From NCBI GenBank assembly GCA_944548615.1, contig OX155966.1, forward strand, positions 32,923,992 through 32,987,991: a DNA stretch of 64,000 nt, in the 5' to 3' direction. The stretch comes from Micropterix aruncella. Its lineage: Eukaryota > Arthropoda > Insecta > Lepidoptera > Micropterigidae. The number at the start of each line of letters is the position of its first letter. Position 1 is the first letter of the stretch. The notes beneath the pieces are model-generated. The model did not search any database and was not told where the DNA came from. It saw nothing but the letters and a program-made list of their open reading frames with translations. Positions 1 through 9,914 of this stretch are shown here, piece after piece. Made by a program: the position numbers and the translations under genes.

Positions 1-508
1 TTCTCCAAACGCCAACAAAGCGCCCCTTGCGAACGACCAGTGCAACCGAAGACAACACCGAAGCCGGACTACCAGTTAGTATTCGCCGACATTCCCAGTT
101 TGCATTGGACTCCGAGCGGGTCGTCGCTAAGTAGTCCATTGGACTCTGAGCGGGTCCCAGCTCATCCAAGAGTAGTGCAGCCGAATCGCCGGGAGGAAAA
201 GCAATCGTATAATACTAAGAGATTATTGATATTAAGAGAATATGGGCAACAGTGTTGATATCAAATACAAGGAGACTTTAGGCACCGTCTTGAATTTTAA
301 CGCTTTGGGTTATCAGTCCGTTACCCTGATGTGCTCCGCGTTTCCAGATTGCTGGTTCCTGGTGAAGCCAGACCTAGACAGACCGAATACACCCTCATCC
401 TTCCCAAGGGGTGCGATACCAGAACCAGGAATTCGACCTCACATTTGATTACAACTCACCAGCTTTTCAATTATTAAGGAAAATTGAATCATCTATGTCT
501 CTTAATCC
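1..508 (+). pseudogene. LOTUS-Tudor gene copy (left arm), LOTUS part
   Basis: This stretch encodes a degraded LOTUS/OST-HTH domain. Around 245-360 the translation includes KYKETLGTVLNFNALGYQSV and SAFPDCW, the helix pattern of LOTUS domains in TDRD5/TDRD7 (tejas/tapas), proteins of germ granules and the piRNA pathway. A proline- and serine-rich linker lies upstream (about 40-170). The same sequence, better preserved, lies on the minus strand at about 5830-6440. Frames are broken around 230-250 and near 365, so it cannot encode the full domain. No introns are visible, which fits a retrocopy. The copy stops at 508 where a repeat is inserted and resumes at 3786. TDRD5 and TDRD7 cannot be separated from this fragment. 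Confidence 0.72.
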
Positions 509-1529
509 TGGGAGTTAATGGGCCCTTGCTGAGTTGGCCACGAAGACCCATTCTGTTCAGGGTTGGTCACACTCACGGGTCAACACATATCCGACGGCCT
601 CCACGCATGAAGTGCGAGCCTGGGTAGGACTCTGGCCTTATGGTCAGTTTCCCCTGGGAATCAACCTTCTGGCGCTCCAGGACGGTCTGCGCACCGTGCG
701 GCGTAAGCCAATCGACTGTGCACTCTGACTAACAGTCGGTGGAGTCTGGAAGCAGTACTGTTTCCTATAGAGCGGGGGTGGTTGCGGACCTTACGGCGAC
801 TGCTCTTGAAACGACCATCGGCTATCCGATCCTGTGTGAACAGCCGGGCAAAGGACGCTGTGGTCCGCGATAGATTCGGTATACACCGTTTCACCACTTC
901 GCAAGGGAGAGGACCGCGCAAGCAACCTCAAACTCGTAACCAATCGAGAGACTCGACTAATCTGGTCACAATTGGAAGTAAGGGCGTGAGTGTAGGCCCG
1001 CTGGGTAACATTCCTGGCTATCACAAGGTTAAGGCGTTGGCCTGTTACGGGCTTGTGGCGTAGCTAGACGGTGGACTGTTTTGTCCCCAAGTCTTCTGCG
1101 CTCACTCCAGGGAGATAGAACGACTAATCGTTAAAACTTCATGTGACGGGCTCGCCCGCTGTAGTCGACAACTCAAGTTGTCTCTTGTTCCCGCTCCGAA
1201 GCGGGACGATGGGAATAGTTTGGGAATTTCAGATACACTCGCAACGCGGCAAGTGTCGTCGGACAGTATTCGACACGACAGTGCAACGTGAGTACGCGCG
1301 TCTGCCGTTCGTGAAAAGGAGTGCGCGCGTCCGCCGTTCGTGCCAAAGTGCTCACGCGACCGCTACAGAACAATTATTGGGGTGCGTCTATAATCACATC
1401 AGCTCAAGAATATACCTTCAGAACAACCTCCAGTCTCATCACCGCACCCATATAAGATTAGCGTTCACCTATACCATCTCTCTTCTACTCCCATCTCTAC
1501 GTTGATGACGTTACATTCCGGCGAAATCA
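509..1529 (+). mobile_element. Recurrent ~1 kb repeat (copy A) with 10-bp TSD
   Basis: It begins TGGGAGTTAATGGGCCC and is flanked by CTCTTAATCC (499-508) and CTCTTGATCC (1530-1539), nine of ten bases matching. That sequence is also what the LOTUS-Tudor copy on the other strand suggests for the empty site. The part at 509-1185 recurs at 43947-44430 (minus), 44415-45070 (plus) and 60727-61383 (minus), with a diverged relative at 60300-60720. It ends in a conserved block, GACGGGCTCGCCCGCTGTAG then TCGACAAC. The section 1186-1529 is not seen elsewhere in the window. No protein is recognisable. A 9-10 bp duplication would suit a Mutator-like element, but matching terminal inverted repeats are not obvious. 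Confidence 0.6.
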
Positions 1530-1539
1530 CTCTTGATCC

Positions 1540-1833
1540 TGTAGGTTTAGGCCTTATGGACCTAATTTCATAATTATTTGATCGATTCGCGAGAGACCGC
1601 GCTCATGGCCGATCGGTGACCACGGGCGCGCGCAGCGGTGCGGCAAAATTAAAACGCAGTGTCTGATCCGTAAGAGTGTTTAATTACAACTGAATGAGCA
1701 AACCGTCTGTCCGCTCTGTTTGCGAGTTACCTGCGCTGGCAACATTTTCTACAGTCATGTATGGCCACATTATTTTGTGCATATTCGAATATGGTCTGTG
1801 GGGTGCACAATTCCTTGCGGCGAAGACGCCACA
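1540..1833. repeat. 5' LTR-like direct repeat
   Basis: It is 294 bp and shares long blocks with 3447-3781, including the GATCGATTCGCGAGA and CGATCGGTGACCACGGGCGC regions. It holds one copy of the motif TATGGCCACATTATTTTG (about 1757). Confidence 0.65.
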
Positions 1834-3446
1834 ATACACTCCGTCAGAGAACGCAAGTTTTCGCTTAATAAACTAATTATACAAAGTAAAAACAAACAAT
1901 CGAAATCATTAACATAGAAAACATAAAGTTTGACAAATAATTATACCGTTATTGCACAACATGTAATAGTAGTACAATTAACAATTTGTAGACAATGTGT
2001 ATAAACATGTAAACACGCAAGTTGAAGAAAAAAATTGGCTTTAAAAAAGACGTATAAAAAATATACGAAAAAGTTCCTTGTCATTGATTTAACCTACTGG
2101 GGCTGGGTCGAAGTCAGTGCTGCAGGCGGTGGCTGATCCAATAGGTAAGTTCTGGTCAGCTGCGTTCTTGTCCATTTCTATCCTGATTGACGAAGCTTGG
2201 CTGAGCAGTTCGCTAGGGTTACAACAATCACTAGAATGATGATTTCAGCATAGTTGCTGATTTTGATGTTGCATGCGTATGCAGTTTTTGAGATGATCCA
2301 GTGGGGCGTTTTCTTTGGATGTCTCTTCTACGGTCCTATGGTCCGTGAATTCGGAATAGCGCGTTGCTATTGCATATGATTGTTGTATGTTTGTTTTACG
2401 TTGATATATTTCTTTCCCAGAGGCAGAAAAGTTGAATCCAATTTTCGTCCAGGAATAGAGTTATCGTTTCTAGTGCTTAGTCTGCTGTTGAGCAGCGTAT
2501 GCATTCTCTTGCGATCGATGCGGCAGTTGCTTTGGTTGTAGTGATGTCCACTAGTCTGACGTAGCAATCGATGAAGCGCATGCATTCTCTTGTATTTAAA
2601 GAGATGTTTCAGTTGAGTCGCGCTATGTTACTTCGCTACTCGAGTGTGTTGTCAATCTGGTGATTTCAGGGATTTTTTCAACGTGTCGGCGAAACGTTAT
2701 CGCTGACCTTTGATGATGGACGGTTTATCTGAGGTGCCGATCGAAGCAGCGGTTGCTGTCGACGTAGTGACGTACATTAGTACACGTGGAGACGTATCCA
2801 TCGTAATGTTTTTATCGGTGTAAGAAATCAGTTCCCAACAATGTCGGTATAAGAAGTCAAACCGAGTGTCCTATTGTGTCCATTTGTTGTGACACATGTC
2901 CAGATATTCCCTGTCATCTTGATTTGAGCGTTGTCCGTAGTGGGTCTGTTTACGAGTGACGTCGCTACAAATCCTGAGTCGTAATGTTATACTAGTGTGT
3001 CGTTGGTACAGGTAGAGTCATGACCATAAATTCCAGTATTAAAAATTCGTAATGGTAGATTACGATTATAGCGGACGTCCCAGTTGCGCATTGTTATTGT
3101 TGTTTATGAATGTAGGTCGCTTATCTATTTTGCACTCCGTTGTGATGCGAACATGATCGTGCAAATGTTTACACTTTGGTCGCGTAATCGTTCAGGTCGA
3201 CGGAGTTCACGGTTGCCAACTTGCCCAAATAAAATGTTGGCCGCTGGCGCGTTGGCGTGGCGTGGTCGGCTGACGTCATGACGGCGCGTGGCGCGGGAGT
3301 CGGGCGGCGCATGATTCGCGCGCGGTGCGGGGCAGGGGGCGAACTTAAGTACACGTGGCTGGCCGCACCTAATTAATAAAAATCACTCGCGATATTGTTT
3401 TTGTTCACAGGCTGTGCGTTATTGTTCAAAGTTCGAGGTCACTATT
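1834..3446. other. Interior of the LTR-flanked element, no recognisable gene
   Basis: There is no reading frame above about 70 codons and no retroviral-type motif. The first 250 bp are AT-rich. The last ~180 bp are GC-rich, then carry a segment (about 3340-3500) that recurs on the minus strand at about 5285-5410 inside another insertion. That segment contains AATAAA and an acceptor-like TTGTTTTTGTTCACAG. Confidence 0.5.
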
Positions 3447-3781
3447 TGTAGGTTTAGGCCCCATGGACGTAATTACAGAATTATTTGATCGATTCGCGAG
3501 AAACAGCGCCCATGGCCGATCGGTGACCACGGGCGCGCGCAGCAATGCGGCAATATTTAAACGCAGTGTCTGATCCGTAAGAGTGTTTAATTACACCTGA
3601 ATGAGCGAACCGTCTGTCCGCTCTTTTTGCCAGTTACTTGCGCTGTATGGCCACATTATTTGCAGGCCACTGCAAAATAATGTGGCCATACTAATGTATG
3701 GCCACATTATTTTGCAGGCCAGTCGCGCATATTCGAATATGGTCACTGGGGTGCACAATTCGTTGTGACGTAGACGCCACA
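3447..3781. repeat. 3' LTR-like repeat with a triplicated palindromic motif
   Basis: It matches 1540-1833 but is 41 bp longer. The motif GTATGGCCACATTATTTTGC occurs here three times: forward at 3644-3664, inverted at 3670-3691 and forward at 3696-3717. The first LTR has one copy. Confidence 0.65.
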
Positions 3782-3785
3782 ATCC

Positions 3786-4594
3786 TCTACTTGGAATGGA
3801 ATTTCATGCTCACCCTCCGAATGCTATGACATTACACGACAGCATAGAGCATAACCTCATCATGACCTCATCAGAGTTCGAATAAGAAGTGTGTGAGGTA
3901 TGCAACCCTACACACTTCTGGGTACTTCCTGTATAGTCCCAAGCATGCGGTCGCCATGTACAATATGATAAACGACATGAAGGATTTTTACGACAGTCCA
4001 GCTGGCGATGAATACAAAATAAGACATCAAGCGGCCCAGCCTGCTATGTATTGTGAGCGTGCTAACTCGCAGACTGGCAGGGACCTATGATTTTGACTAA
4101 TTGTGTTCATAACCAATTGAAGTTCCGTCACATTAACTGTGGTACGATTGCCAATTTGAATATATCTGAGGTTCGTTTTCTGAAGCGAGAATGAATTGAT
4201 CCGCCGGCTCAAGCGCTGCGCGGACATTTGGCAGGAATAAGACCTGACTCTCTAGATCAGGAATGGCCATTTAAAGCCACGCGCTACTTCCTTAGACTTA
4301 TCTACGAAAACTGGTTCATAGCCACCACTTGCTCTTATGATGACGAGGGCAGTGCTAGAAATGTTCCTCACGGATACGTCTCGGGTTGAGGATATTCAGA
4401 TTACGGATGAATTGATAGGCACGGGCCTAGCCAGGATCTTTAGCGAGGAGGAGACCAATGTAAGTTCCAGCTCATCTTCCTCATCCGCTCTCGACGCTGT
4501 CTCCCCCTCTGCCGCCGCGAACCACGTTCCATCCGGAAAGTGGTCCGCGGTCATCTGTAATATGGATATCCTCATCGCGAGACTTATCCGTTAG
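3786..4594 (+). pseudogene. LOTUS-Tudor gene copy (left arm), Tudor part
   Basis: This continues the copy broken at 508. The start, TCTACTTGGAATGG, matches the minus-strand copy near 5700. Translation gives an extended Tudor domain: a strand ending HTSG/HFW-type aromatic (about 3915), then KHAVAMYNMINDMKDFYDSP (about 3931-3990), ALRGHLAGIRP (about 4212-4245) and FLTDTSRVEDIQITDELIGT (from about 4370). These are the usual landmarks of TDRD-type Tudor domains, including the 'y..lm.emn.fY' helix and the 'l.DTs..edi.in..li..GlA' end. Frameshifts and stops lie near 3885, 4088 and 4195. After the domain comes a serine-rich run at about 4461-4500 and a GTAAGT at 4459. The 3' half pairs with 4556-5069 as an inverted repeat. 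Confidence 0.72.
4411..4555. other. Spacer between the inverted LOTUS-Tudor arms
   Basis: This ~145 bp is the presumptive loop if the locus is transcribed as a hairpin. It carries the serine-codon run and GTAAGT at 4459. A similar sequence (GTAAGTTCCAGCTAATCTTC) lies at about 6467 next to the outer end of the right arm. Confidence 0.55.
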
Positions 4595-5237
4595 AACATT
4601 TCTAGCACTTTGCCCTCGTCGTCGTAAGAGCAAGTAGTGGCTATGAACCGGTTTTCGTAGATAAGTCTAAGGACGAGCGCGTGGCTTTAAATGGCCATTC
4701 CTGATCTAGAGTCAAGTCTTATTCCTGTAAATTGTCTGCGCAGCCCTTGAGCCGGCGGATCAGCTCATTCTCGCTTCAGGAAACGCAGCTCAGATATATT
4801 CAAGTTAGCAATCGTATCAAAGTCAATGTGACGGACTTTCAATTGGTTATGAACACAATTAGTCAAAATCATAGGTCCCTGCCAGTCTGCGAGTTAGCAC
4901 GCTCACAATACATAGCAGGCTGGGCCGCTTGATGTCTTATTTTGTATTCATAGCTAGCTGGACTGTCGTAAAAATCCTTCATGTCGTTTATCATATTGTA
5001 CATGGCGACCGCATGCTTGGGACTATACAGGAAGTACCAGAAGTGTGTAGGGCTGCATACCTCACACACTTCTTATAACAGAATTAGTCAAAATCGTAGG
5101 TTTGCCAGTCTGTGTGATAGCACGCCCACAATACATAGCAGGTTGGGCCGCTTGATGTCTTATTTTGTATTCATCGCTAGCTGGACTGCCGTAAAAATCC
5201 TTCATTTCGTTCATCATATTGTACATGGCGACCGCAT

Positions 5238-5517
5238 CCGTGGGCGTGGTCTCTCTCAAAACGATCAAATAATAATGTAATTAGGTCCATAGGGCCTAAA
5301 CCTACAAATGGTGACCTCGAACTTTGAACAATAACGCACAGCCTGTGAACAAAAACAATATCACGAGTGATTTTTATCAATGAGGTGCGGCCAGCCAAGT
5401 GTACTTAAGAAAGCTGAAACCAACTAAATACAACGTTTACCGAGCGGGTTACTGAAAACTCAAAACTGGTAATTTGACCACATAAACTTTCCTGCGCCGG
5501 AGCCACGCCCTATCCCG
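5238..5517. mobile_element. 280-bp insertion flanked by identical 26-bp repeats
   Basis: The 26 bp at 5212-5237 are identical to 5518-5543 (CATCATATTGTACATGGC is the start). Between them is non-Tudor sequence with related ends, CCGTGGGCGTGG and the complement of CGGGATAGGGCGTGG. The middle matches 3340-3500, the end of the LTR-flanked element and its LTR. It is therefore a second, partial insertion of related material into a Tudor copy. Confidence 0.55.
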
Positions 5518-6083
5518 CATCATATTGTACATGGCGACCGCATGTTTGGGACTAGAGAGGATGTACCAGAAGTGTCTAGTGCTGCATACCTCACCCACTT
5601 CTATTTCAAACTCGATGAGAGTATGTGGTTCTTCGGGCAAATCCAACTGCTCTATGCTGTTGTGTAATGTCATAGCATTCGGAGGGTAAGTGTCAAATTC
5701 CACTCTAGGTAGAGGAGCAAGAGACATATCGCACATAGATGATTCAATTTTCCTTAATAATTGCAAAGCTGTCTCACGAGTTGTAACTAAATGTGAGGTC
5801 AAATCCCTGGTTCTGGTATCGCACCCCTTGGGAATGATGAGGGTGTCTCCGGTCTCTCTAGGCTTCAACAGAATACCAGCAATCCGGAAACGCGGAGCAC
5901 ACCAGGGTAATGGACTGATAACCCAAAGCGTTGAAATTCAAGACTGTGTCAAAAGTTTCCTTGTATTTGATATTAAACTCTGTTGCCCCAATTCCATCTG
6001 GATACAGCTCAGCCAGCTTTATGAAATTATCTCTTTGTATTATACGATCGCTTCTCCTCCCGGGCGATTTGCCTCCACTACTG

Positions 6084-6280
6084 TTGGACGAGCTGGGTAA
6101 GTTGAAGCGCTGCCGACTCACATTTCCTCTAGCTTGATCGATTCTAGCGTCAGAGGGAACTACTTAGCGACGACTCTATTGGACGAGCTGGGTAAGTTGA
6201 AGCGCTGCCGACTCACATTTCCTCCAACTTGATCATATCCTGGGGATTCTCGCGTCAGAGGGAACTACTTAGCGACGACC
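6084..6280. repeat. 95-bp tandem duplication in the LOTUS linker
   Basis: TTGGACGAGCTGGGTAAGTT begins at 6084 and again at 6179, and each copy runs to TACTTAGCGACGAC. The left arm has one version only, so this happened in the right arm after the copies separated. Confidence 0.75.
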
Positions 6281-6443
6281 CGCTCGGAGTCCGATGAAAA
6301 CTGGGAATGTCGGCGAATACTAACTGGTGGTCCGGCTTCGGCGTTGTCTTCGGTTGTACTGGTCGTTCGCAAGGATGCGCTTTGTTGGCGGTTGGAGAAG
6401 GGTAAGTGTTGGTGTGGTTTGGATGTTGAGTTGCTCCCTGCAT

Positions 6444-6794
6444 GTTAAAGTCATGCGAGGCCGATGTAAGTTCCAGCTAATCTTCCTCTTCTACTCCCGT
6501 CGCTCTGCCGTCGCGGACCACTTTCTGGACGATGTGTCCAAATCGGCGTCCTGCGTCGTCGGGCCCATCAGGATGCCGCCTGAGAGCTCCGCGCCTCCGC
6601 ATAAGAGGGAAAGCATCTTGTTGAAGCTCTTGCGTGGAGACCTCCGGTCGGCGATCCACCGACAATTTGGAAAGTTTCCGAGTCCGCTGGTGAATGCGGT
6701 GGGTCAGTTGTTTCCGAGAGTGGTTCGAAGCAACCTTCATCGCTTGACAGGTGGAGAATCGTCCGCAGTGTGCCTGAAACAAAAGATACATCTT
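6444..6794. other. Unassigned sequence beside the LOTUS-Tudor right arm
   Basis: There is a GC-rich stretch with open frames on both strands (about 104 codons on minus at 6477-6791), but neither product resembles a family I know. The first ~90 bp (about 6458-6545) resemble the spacer at 4455-4545. Confidence 0.3.
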
Positions 6795-7600
6795 ATTTAT
6801 TTATTAATTTATTTATTTTATTTTCGGGAAACATACAGCGCTTCATCCGCCACGACAAAGTTATTCTACCGCCACGACAAAGTCCTTGCTGTTATTCGCG
6901 AGGTAATTAGCCTCTCAGTGGCTCGTGCCAACAAGGGTTTGACAGTACCCTCCAAACCCCCAATACAGTTTGTGCGGGATGGCTCTAAAGGCAAAAAACA
7001 TTTCACTACAAAACCTTTCTCAATAATCGAGAAAGCTTCAGATTGGATTATGGAGGTCGATTCGGTCTCTAAGCAGTATAAATTCCCTGAAAGTCTCGGA
7101 TGCACAGCCCTGCGTCCAGATATTAACTCTTTACTCTCTATCTCGGAAGATGGCCCTTATCATAGAATTAACTGTTTCATGGGAATCAAATATCCCAAAA
7201 GACCACGAGTACAAATTAAATAAATACCATGATCTCGCAAATGCCGTCACCCGGAACGGCTTCACTGTTCACCTTCACGCGGTGGAAGTAGGCGCTCGTG
7301 GCCTGCCAGCTAAATCTCTGTTTTCACTTTTTTGATCTTGGTCTCTCCAGGAAAATAATCAACTCCTTAGAAAAATTATCTAAAACCGCGATTCCCGCAT
7401 CTCAAATTCTATGGCTTCAAAGGGGGAGTGAATGGGTGGTAAGGTAAACGCTCACATGTGGCAAGACAGCTGTGATAAACCTACCACAGCCGGTCGTTAG
7501 TCCGGAATCCACTGCTCACCCCCCAGAAGTGTAATAACACTATATGATGGGCCCGACTTCGGTCGGTGAATTCCATGGCAGCTCCGTTTGTATTTTATTT
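6795..7600 (+). pseudogene. Retroelement fragment with its 3' region
   Basis: The best frame, at about 7150-7335, includes IELTVSWESNIPKDHEYKLN and a later VEVGARGLPAKS. I recognise this pattern from the C-terminal part of reverse-transcriptase-like proteins in many animal genomes, though I cannot assign a clade. An AT-rich tail motif (GGGAAACATACAGCGCTTCA at about 6827) precedes it and belongs to another repeat. Downstream (7425-7600) is a 3'-UTR-like block ending in a small hairpin, GGGCCCGACTTCGGTCGG. Stops and frame changes show it is dead. Confidence 0.45.
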
Positions 7601-7815
7601 TTTATTATTATTATTATGACTAATTATCTTAATACAGCGTTTCGCTGGCCAATTGTTTCGCTGTTTGCACATTCCCTATGTCTCGCGGTGAGGCGTTGGT
7701 TTCTTTTGGGCGAATTGGCGTAGCTAGACCGTGGACAGTTCATCCCACAGCTGAAAAAACATGCATAAATTGTTATACCAGCCAGGTCTCCCATGTTCAC
7801 CCATTGTAGGTGACA
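7601..7815. repeat. Mixed repeat tails
   Basis: It contains TACAGCGTTTCGCTGGCCAA, shared with 17497-17520. It then has CTCGCGGTGAGGCGTTGG and GCGTAGCTAGACCGTGGACA, a diverged piece of the recurrent family seen at 509-1185. Confidence 0.45.
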
Positions 7816-8160
7816 ACTCACAATGATGAAGTATTGTTTTCAAATCTGGTACCCGAATTCCAGAAGTGGTCTTACATGATATCTTTTACAAGATGTAGAA
7901 AAGTATTGGTTTTAAACACAGAGGATTTGTGGATGAGATATATCTTAGAATTTGCTTATTTCACCACTGCAGTTACATGTTCGCGAATATGGATTGCTAT
8001 ATCTGGTTAATACTTGTTTTGGTACCAAAAACCTGGCACTTGGCCGCAGATGCATTGAATTACCGCTTCCAGTTGTTCAGCTCAGAGAGTGAGCAGCGTC
8101 TGGGGCGGATTAAAGGTGGATCGGAGGCTGTACTTTCGATTGTGCCTAAGCCTATCTTTC

Positions 8161-8666
8161 GGCACAGAAACTCACTGGGCAACGACGCGGCAGACGAACT
8201 GGCCAGAAGGGGATCAAAGAAAATCGTATATGGACAGGAACCCTTGATGCCCATACCCTAGGCCTAAATAAAAACATGGCTACGCAGGAACACAGATGAA
8301 ACCCACCTTACAGAATGGAAAAAATACGCAGGATGCAGGCAAACAAAGAACGCGGTTCCGGAAGCGTCTAAAAAACTTGCCAGCAACCTCACCAGATTAA
8401 TAAGGGACAAAATCCGTAAAGTCATAGGTACTATAACAGGCCACTGTCCCCTAAACAAACACCTGTTTACCATGGGTGTGACAGACAGCCCTCTATGCAG
8501 AGGATGCATGGAGGAAGAAGAAAGGCCACAGCATGTGCTCATGGAATGCAGGAGCGTGGCAGAGCAACGGGCAAAAATACTACAATCTCCAGCATCTGTC
8601 CCGGAGGCCTGTAGCAACCCAAACAGGCTGCTAACCTTCTGGGACAGCCTGGGTTGGCTGGAGTAA
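8161..8666 (+). pseudogene. LINE RNase H and C-terminal fragment
   Basis: The first frame ends GNDAADELARRGSKKIVYGQ then EPLMPIP, the end of a LINE RNase H domain (the D of 'GNDAADELA' is typical). After a stop near 8259, other frames give ITGHCPLNKHLFTMGVTDSP, CRGCMEEEERPQHVLMECRS and a C-terminus FWDSLGWLE. The CxxC...H...C knuckle is typical of I/R1/Jockey-type LINE tails. The stop and frame change make it non-functional. It lacks EN and RT through 5' truncation. Confidence 0.75.
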
Positions 8667-8757
8667 CATAAACACAAATAGAAACATGAGCCACGCACAA
8701 CGGCCCAATCAAGAGGCCAAGTGCGAGAAAAAAAGCCCAGACAAACTAACTAACTAA
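8161..8757 (+). mobile_element. 5'-truncated LINE insertion with 15-bp TSD
   Basis: Identical 15-bp flanks, CTAAGCCTATCTTTC, lie at 8146-8160 and 8758-8772. The insert starts inside an RNase H domain and ends in a short ACTA/TAAC tail. This is the classic target-primed reverse transcription product. The precise TSD suggests a fairly recent insertion. Confidence 0.85.
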
Positions 8758-8772
8758 CTAAGCCTATCTTTC

Positions 8773-9654
8773 AACACCACAAAGTGTGCTTCGATGTCAC
8801 CCTCTCAAGCCATGTGTCCTCATAAAAACCCAATTTATGGTTTTTACAAGTGTGTACATCGCTTAAACTTCCTAGCCAAAGCCTAGCCCCGGCACAAAGG
8901 GGAAAATACATATATAGCACATAAAATACCAGCATTTTCCGTGAGTTTCATTTTTAACACGTTCATTGCCAAACTGGAAATTTGAATTTTGTGTGGTGGC
9001 CGATTTATGCCCCAGCTGTTTATCCCCCATAAAAACTTTTAGCGATGATCACACGACATTGCGTGAACGGTCGTTGCGAAACATGCAATACCAGGTGAAT
9101 GACAATGTATGTGTTAAACAATATTATAAGGTATCATCAGAAATAAAAAATAAGCCGAAAAGTGCTGCTTTTTTAATGTAGCCTACACAGATTGCGGGAT
9201 ATTGAAATCCTCATTCCGGTTGTGTTTTTGACCTAGACACATCACAGCTAGTTTTTGACACATCACAGCTAGTTTTTGACAAAATTAGGAAATTATAAAA
9301 AACATTGATAAAGACAAGTATCTATTAGCAGATATTAGAACCTCAATAATGATTTGTAGCTAAAAACTTGCTAATATTGTTTACATTATATTGTTAATAT
9401 TGTTTAGCTTTACAAGATCTGATCTGGACGTATCAGCAAAGCTGCCTGTCCAGAATAAATAATAATAATAATAATTCCTATGAGAGTTTGATTCTCATTG
9501 GTTTTAAATTCTTTAAAAAAATACATTACCATTATTGATGAATTATAGCTGTTTAATGTAATCAAGCATATTTTTCCAAAAGGCAGTTTTTCAATAATAA
9601 CATAATCTGTTATTGAAACTAATAAAAAAAATCACAATATGATTTTTTGTAATG
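8773..9654. other. Mostly unassigned AT-rich sequence
   Basis: A 71-codon open frame at 8966-9181 has no recognisable match. ACATCACAGCTAGTTTTTGA is repeated in tandem at about 9238-9278. A LINE 3' tail (GACGTATCAGCAAAGCTGCC then AATAATAAT) at about 9425-9475 resembles the tail of the LINE at 10021-13850. Confidence 0.4.
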
Positions 9655-9658
9655 TTAA

Positions 9659-9914
9659 CCCCTCAGACTCCGATTGGCCGGTATCGGTCACAACACAATT
9701 CAGTGTTACGGCCCCGTTTTAATTTAATTTAATTTCTTTTATTATATTATGTTTTAATATGTTCATATGTTTTATTTTAATTATGGGTACAGTGGTTTGG
9801 CAGTAATTAATGTTTTGGTGGAACAGTGATATAATTCAATTTTTTTACTAATTTTCACTAAATTTTTTTGGGACATCAACTTGTCAATCGGCTGAGGCGC
9901 TGAGGCCTGAAGGG
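9659..9914. mobile_element. piggyBac-type MITE
   Basis: TTAA occurs at 9655-9658 and 9915-9918. The ends are CCCCTCAGACTCC and, on the other strand, CCCTTCAGGCCTC. A TTAA duplication and termini starting CCC are the hallmark of piggyBac elements. The 256-bp interior is AT-rich and non-coding, so mobilisation would need a transposase from elsewhere. Confidence 0.7.

Larger units (their letters stand above)
1540..3781. mobile_element. Non-coding LTR-flanked element with 4-bp TSD
   Basis: Two direct repeats, 1540-1833 and 3447-3781, both start TGTAGGTTTAGGCC and end GACGCCACA (TG...CA). They are flanked by ATCC at 1536-1539 and 3782-3785. Together these mark an LTR retroelement insertion. The interior (1834-3446, about 1.6 kb) has no gag, protease, RT or integrase reading frame, so it would be a non-autonomous type. 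No clear primer-binding site or polypurine tract follows or precedes the LTRs, which is the main weakness. It sits inside one copy of the TSD of the preceding repeat, so it inserted later. Confidence 0.62.
4556..6443 (-). pseudogene. LOTUS-Tudor gene copy (right arm), with insertion and internal duplication
   Basis: Read on the minus strand from 6443: a proline-rich linker, then the best LOTUS domain in the window (about 6050-5890; RDNFIKLAELYPDGIGATEF at its start), a linker ending MTLHNSIEQLDLPEEPHTLI, and an extended Tudor start, VCSTRHFWYILSSPKHAVAM (about 5600-5525). It is interrupted at 5238-5517. The Tudor core then appears twice (about 5237-5075 and 5073-4870), and the copy runs on through the rest of the Tudor domain to about 4556. 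It needs at least one frameshift near 5865 and others later. A 95-bp piece of the linker is duplicated at 6084-6280. It converges with the plus-strand copy across a spacer at about 4411-4555. Confidence 0.72.
8044..8814 (+). other. Open frame split by a LINE; possible last exon
   Basis: Removing the LINE and one TSD copy (8161-8772) joins a frame that reads ...EAVLSIVPKPIF to QHHKVCFDVTLSSHVSS and then a stop. An acceptor-like CTTGGCCGCAG lies just upstream at about 8040-8050. I do not recognise the product, and it is short enough to be chance. Confidence 0.25.

Noticed and set aside
782..1063. Open frames on both strands in the recurrent repeat, also at 60829-61231 and 44121-44447
   Set aside because: Frames are not kept the same between copies A-E and no domain is recognisable.
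9238..9278. Short tandem repeat as a CRISPR-like array
   Set aside because: Only two directly adjoining units; the context is eukaryotic.
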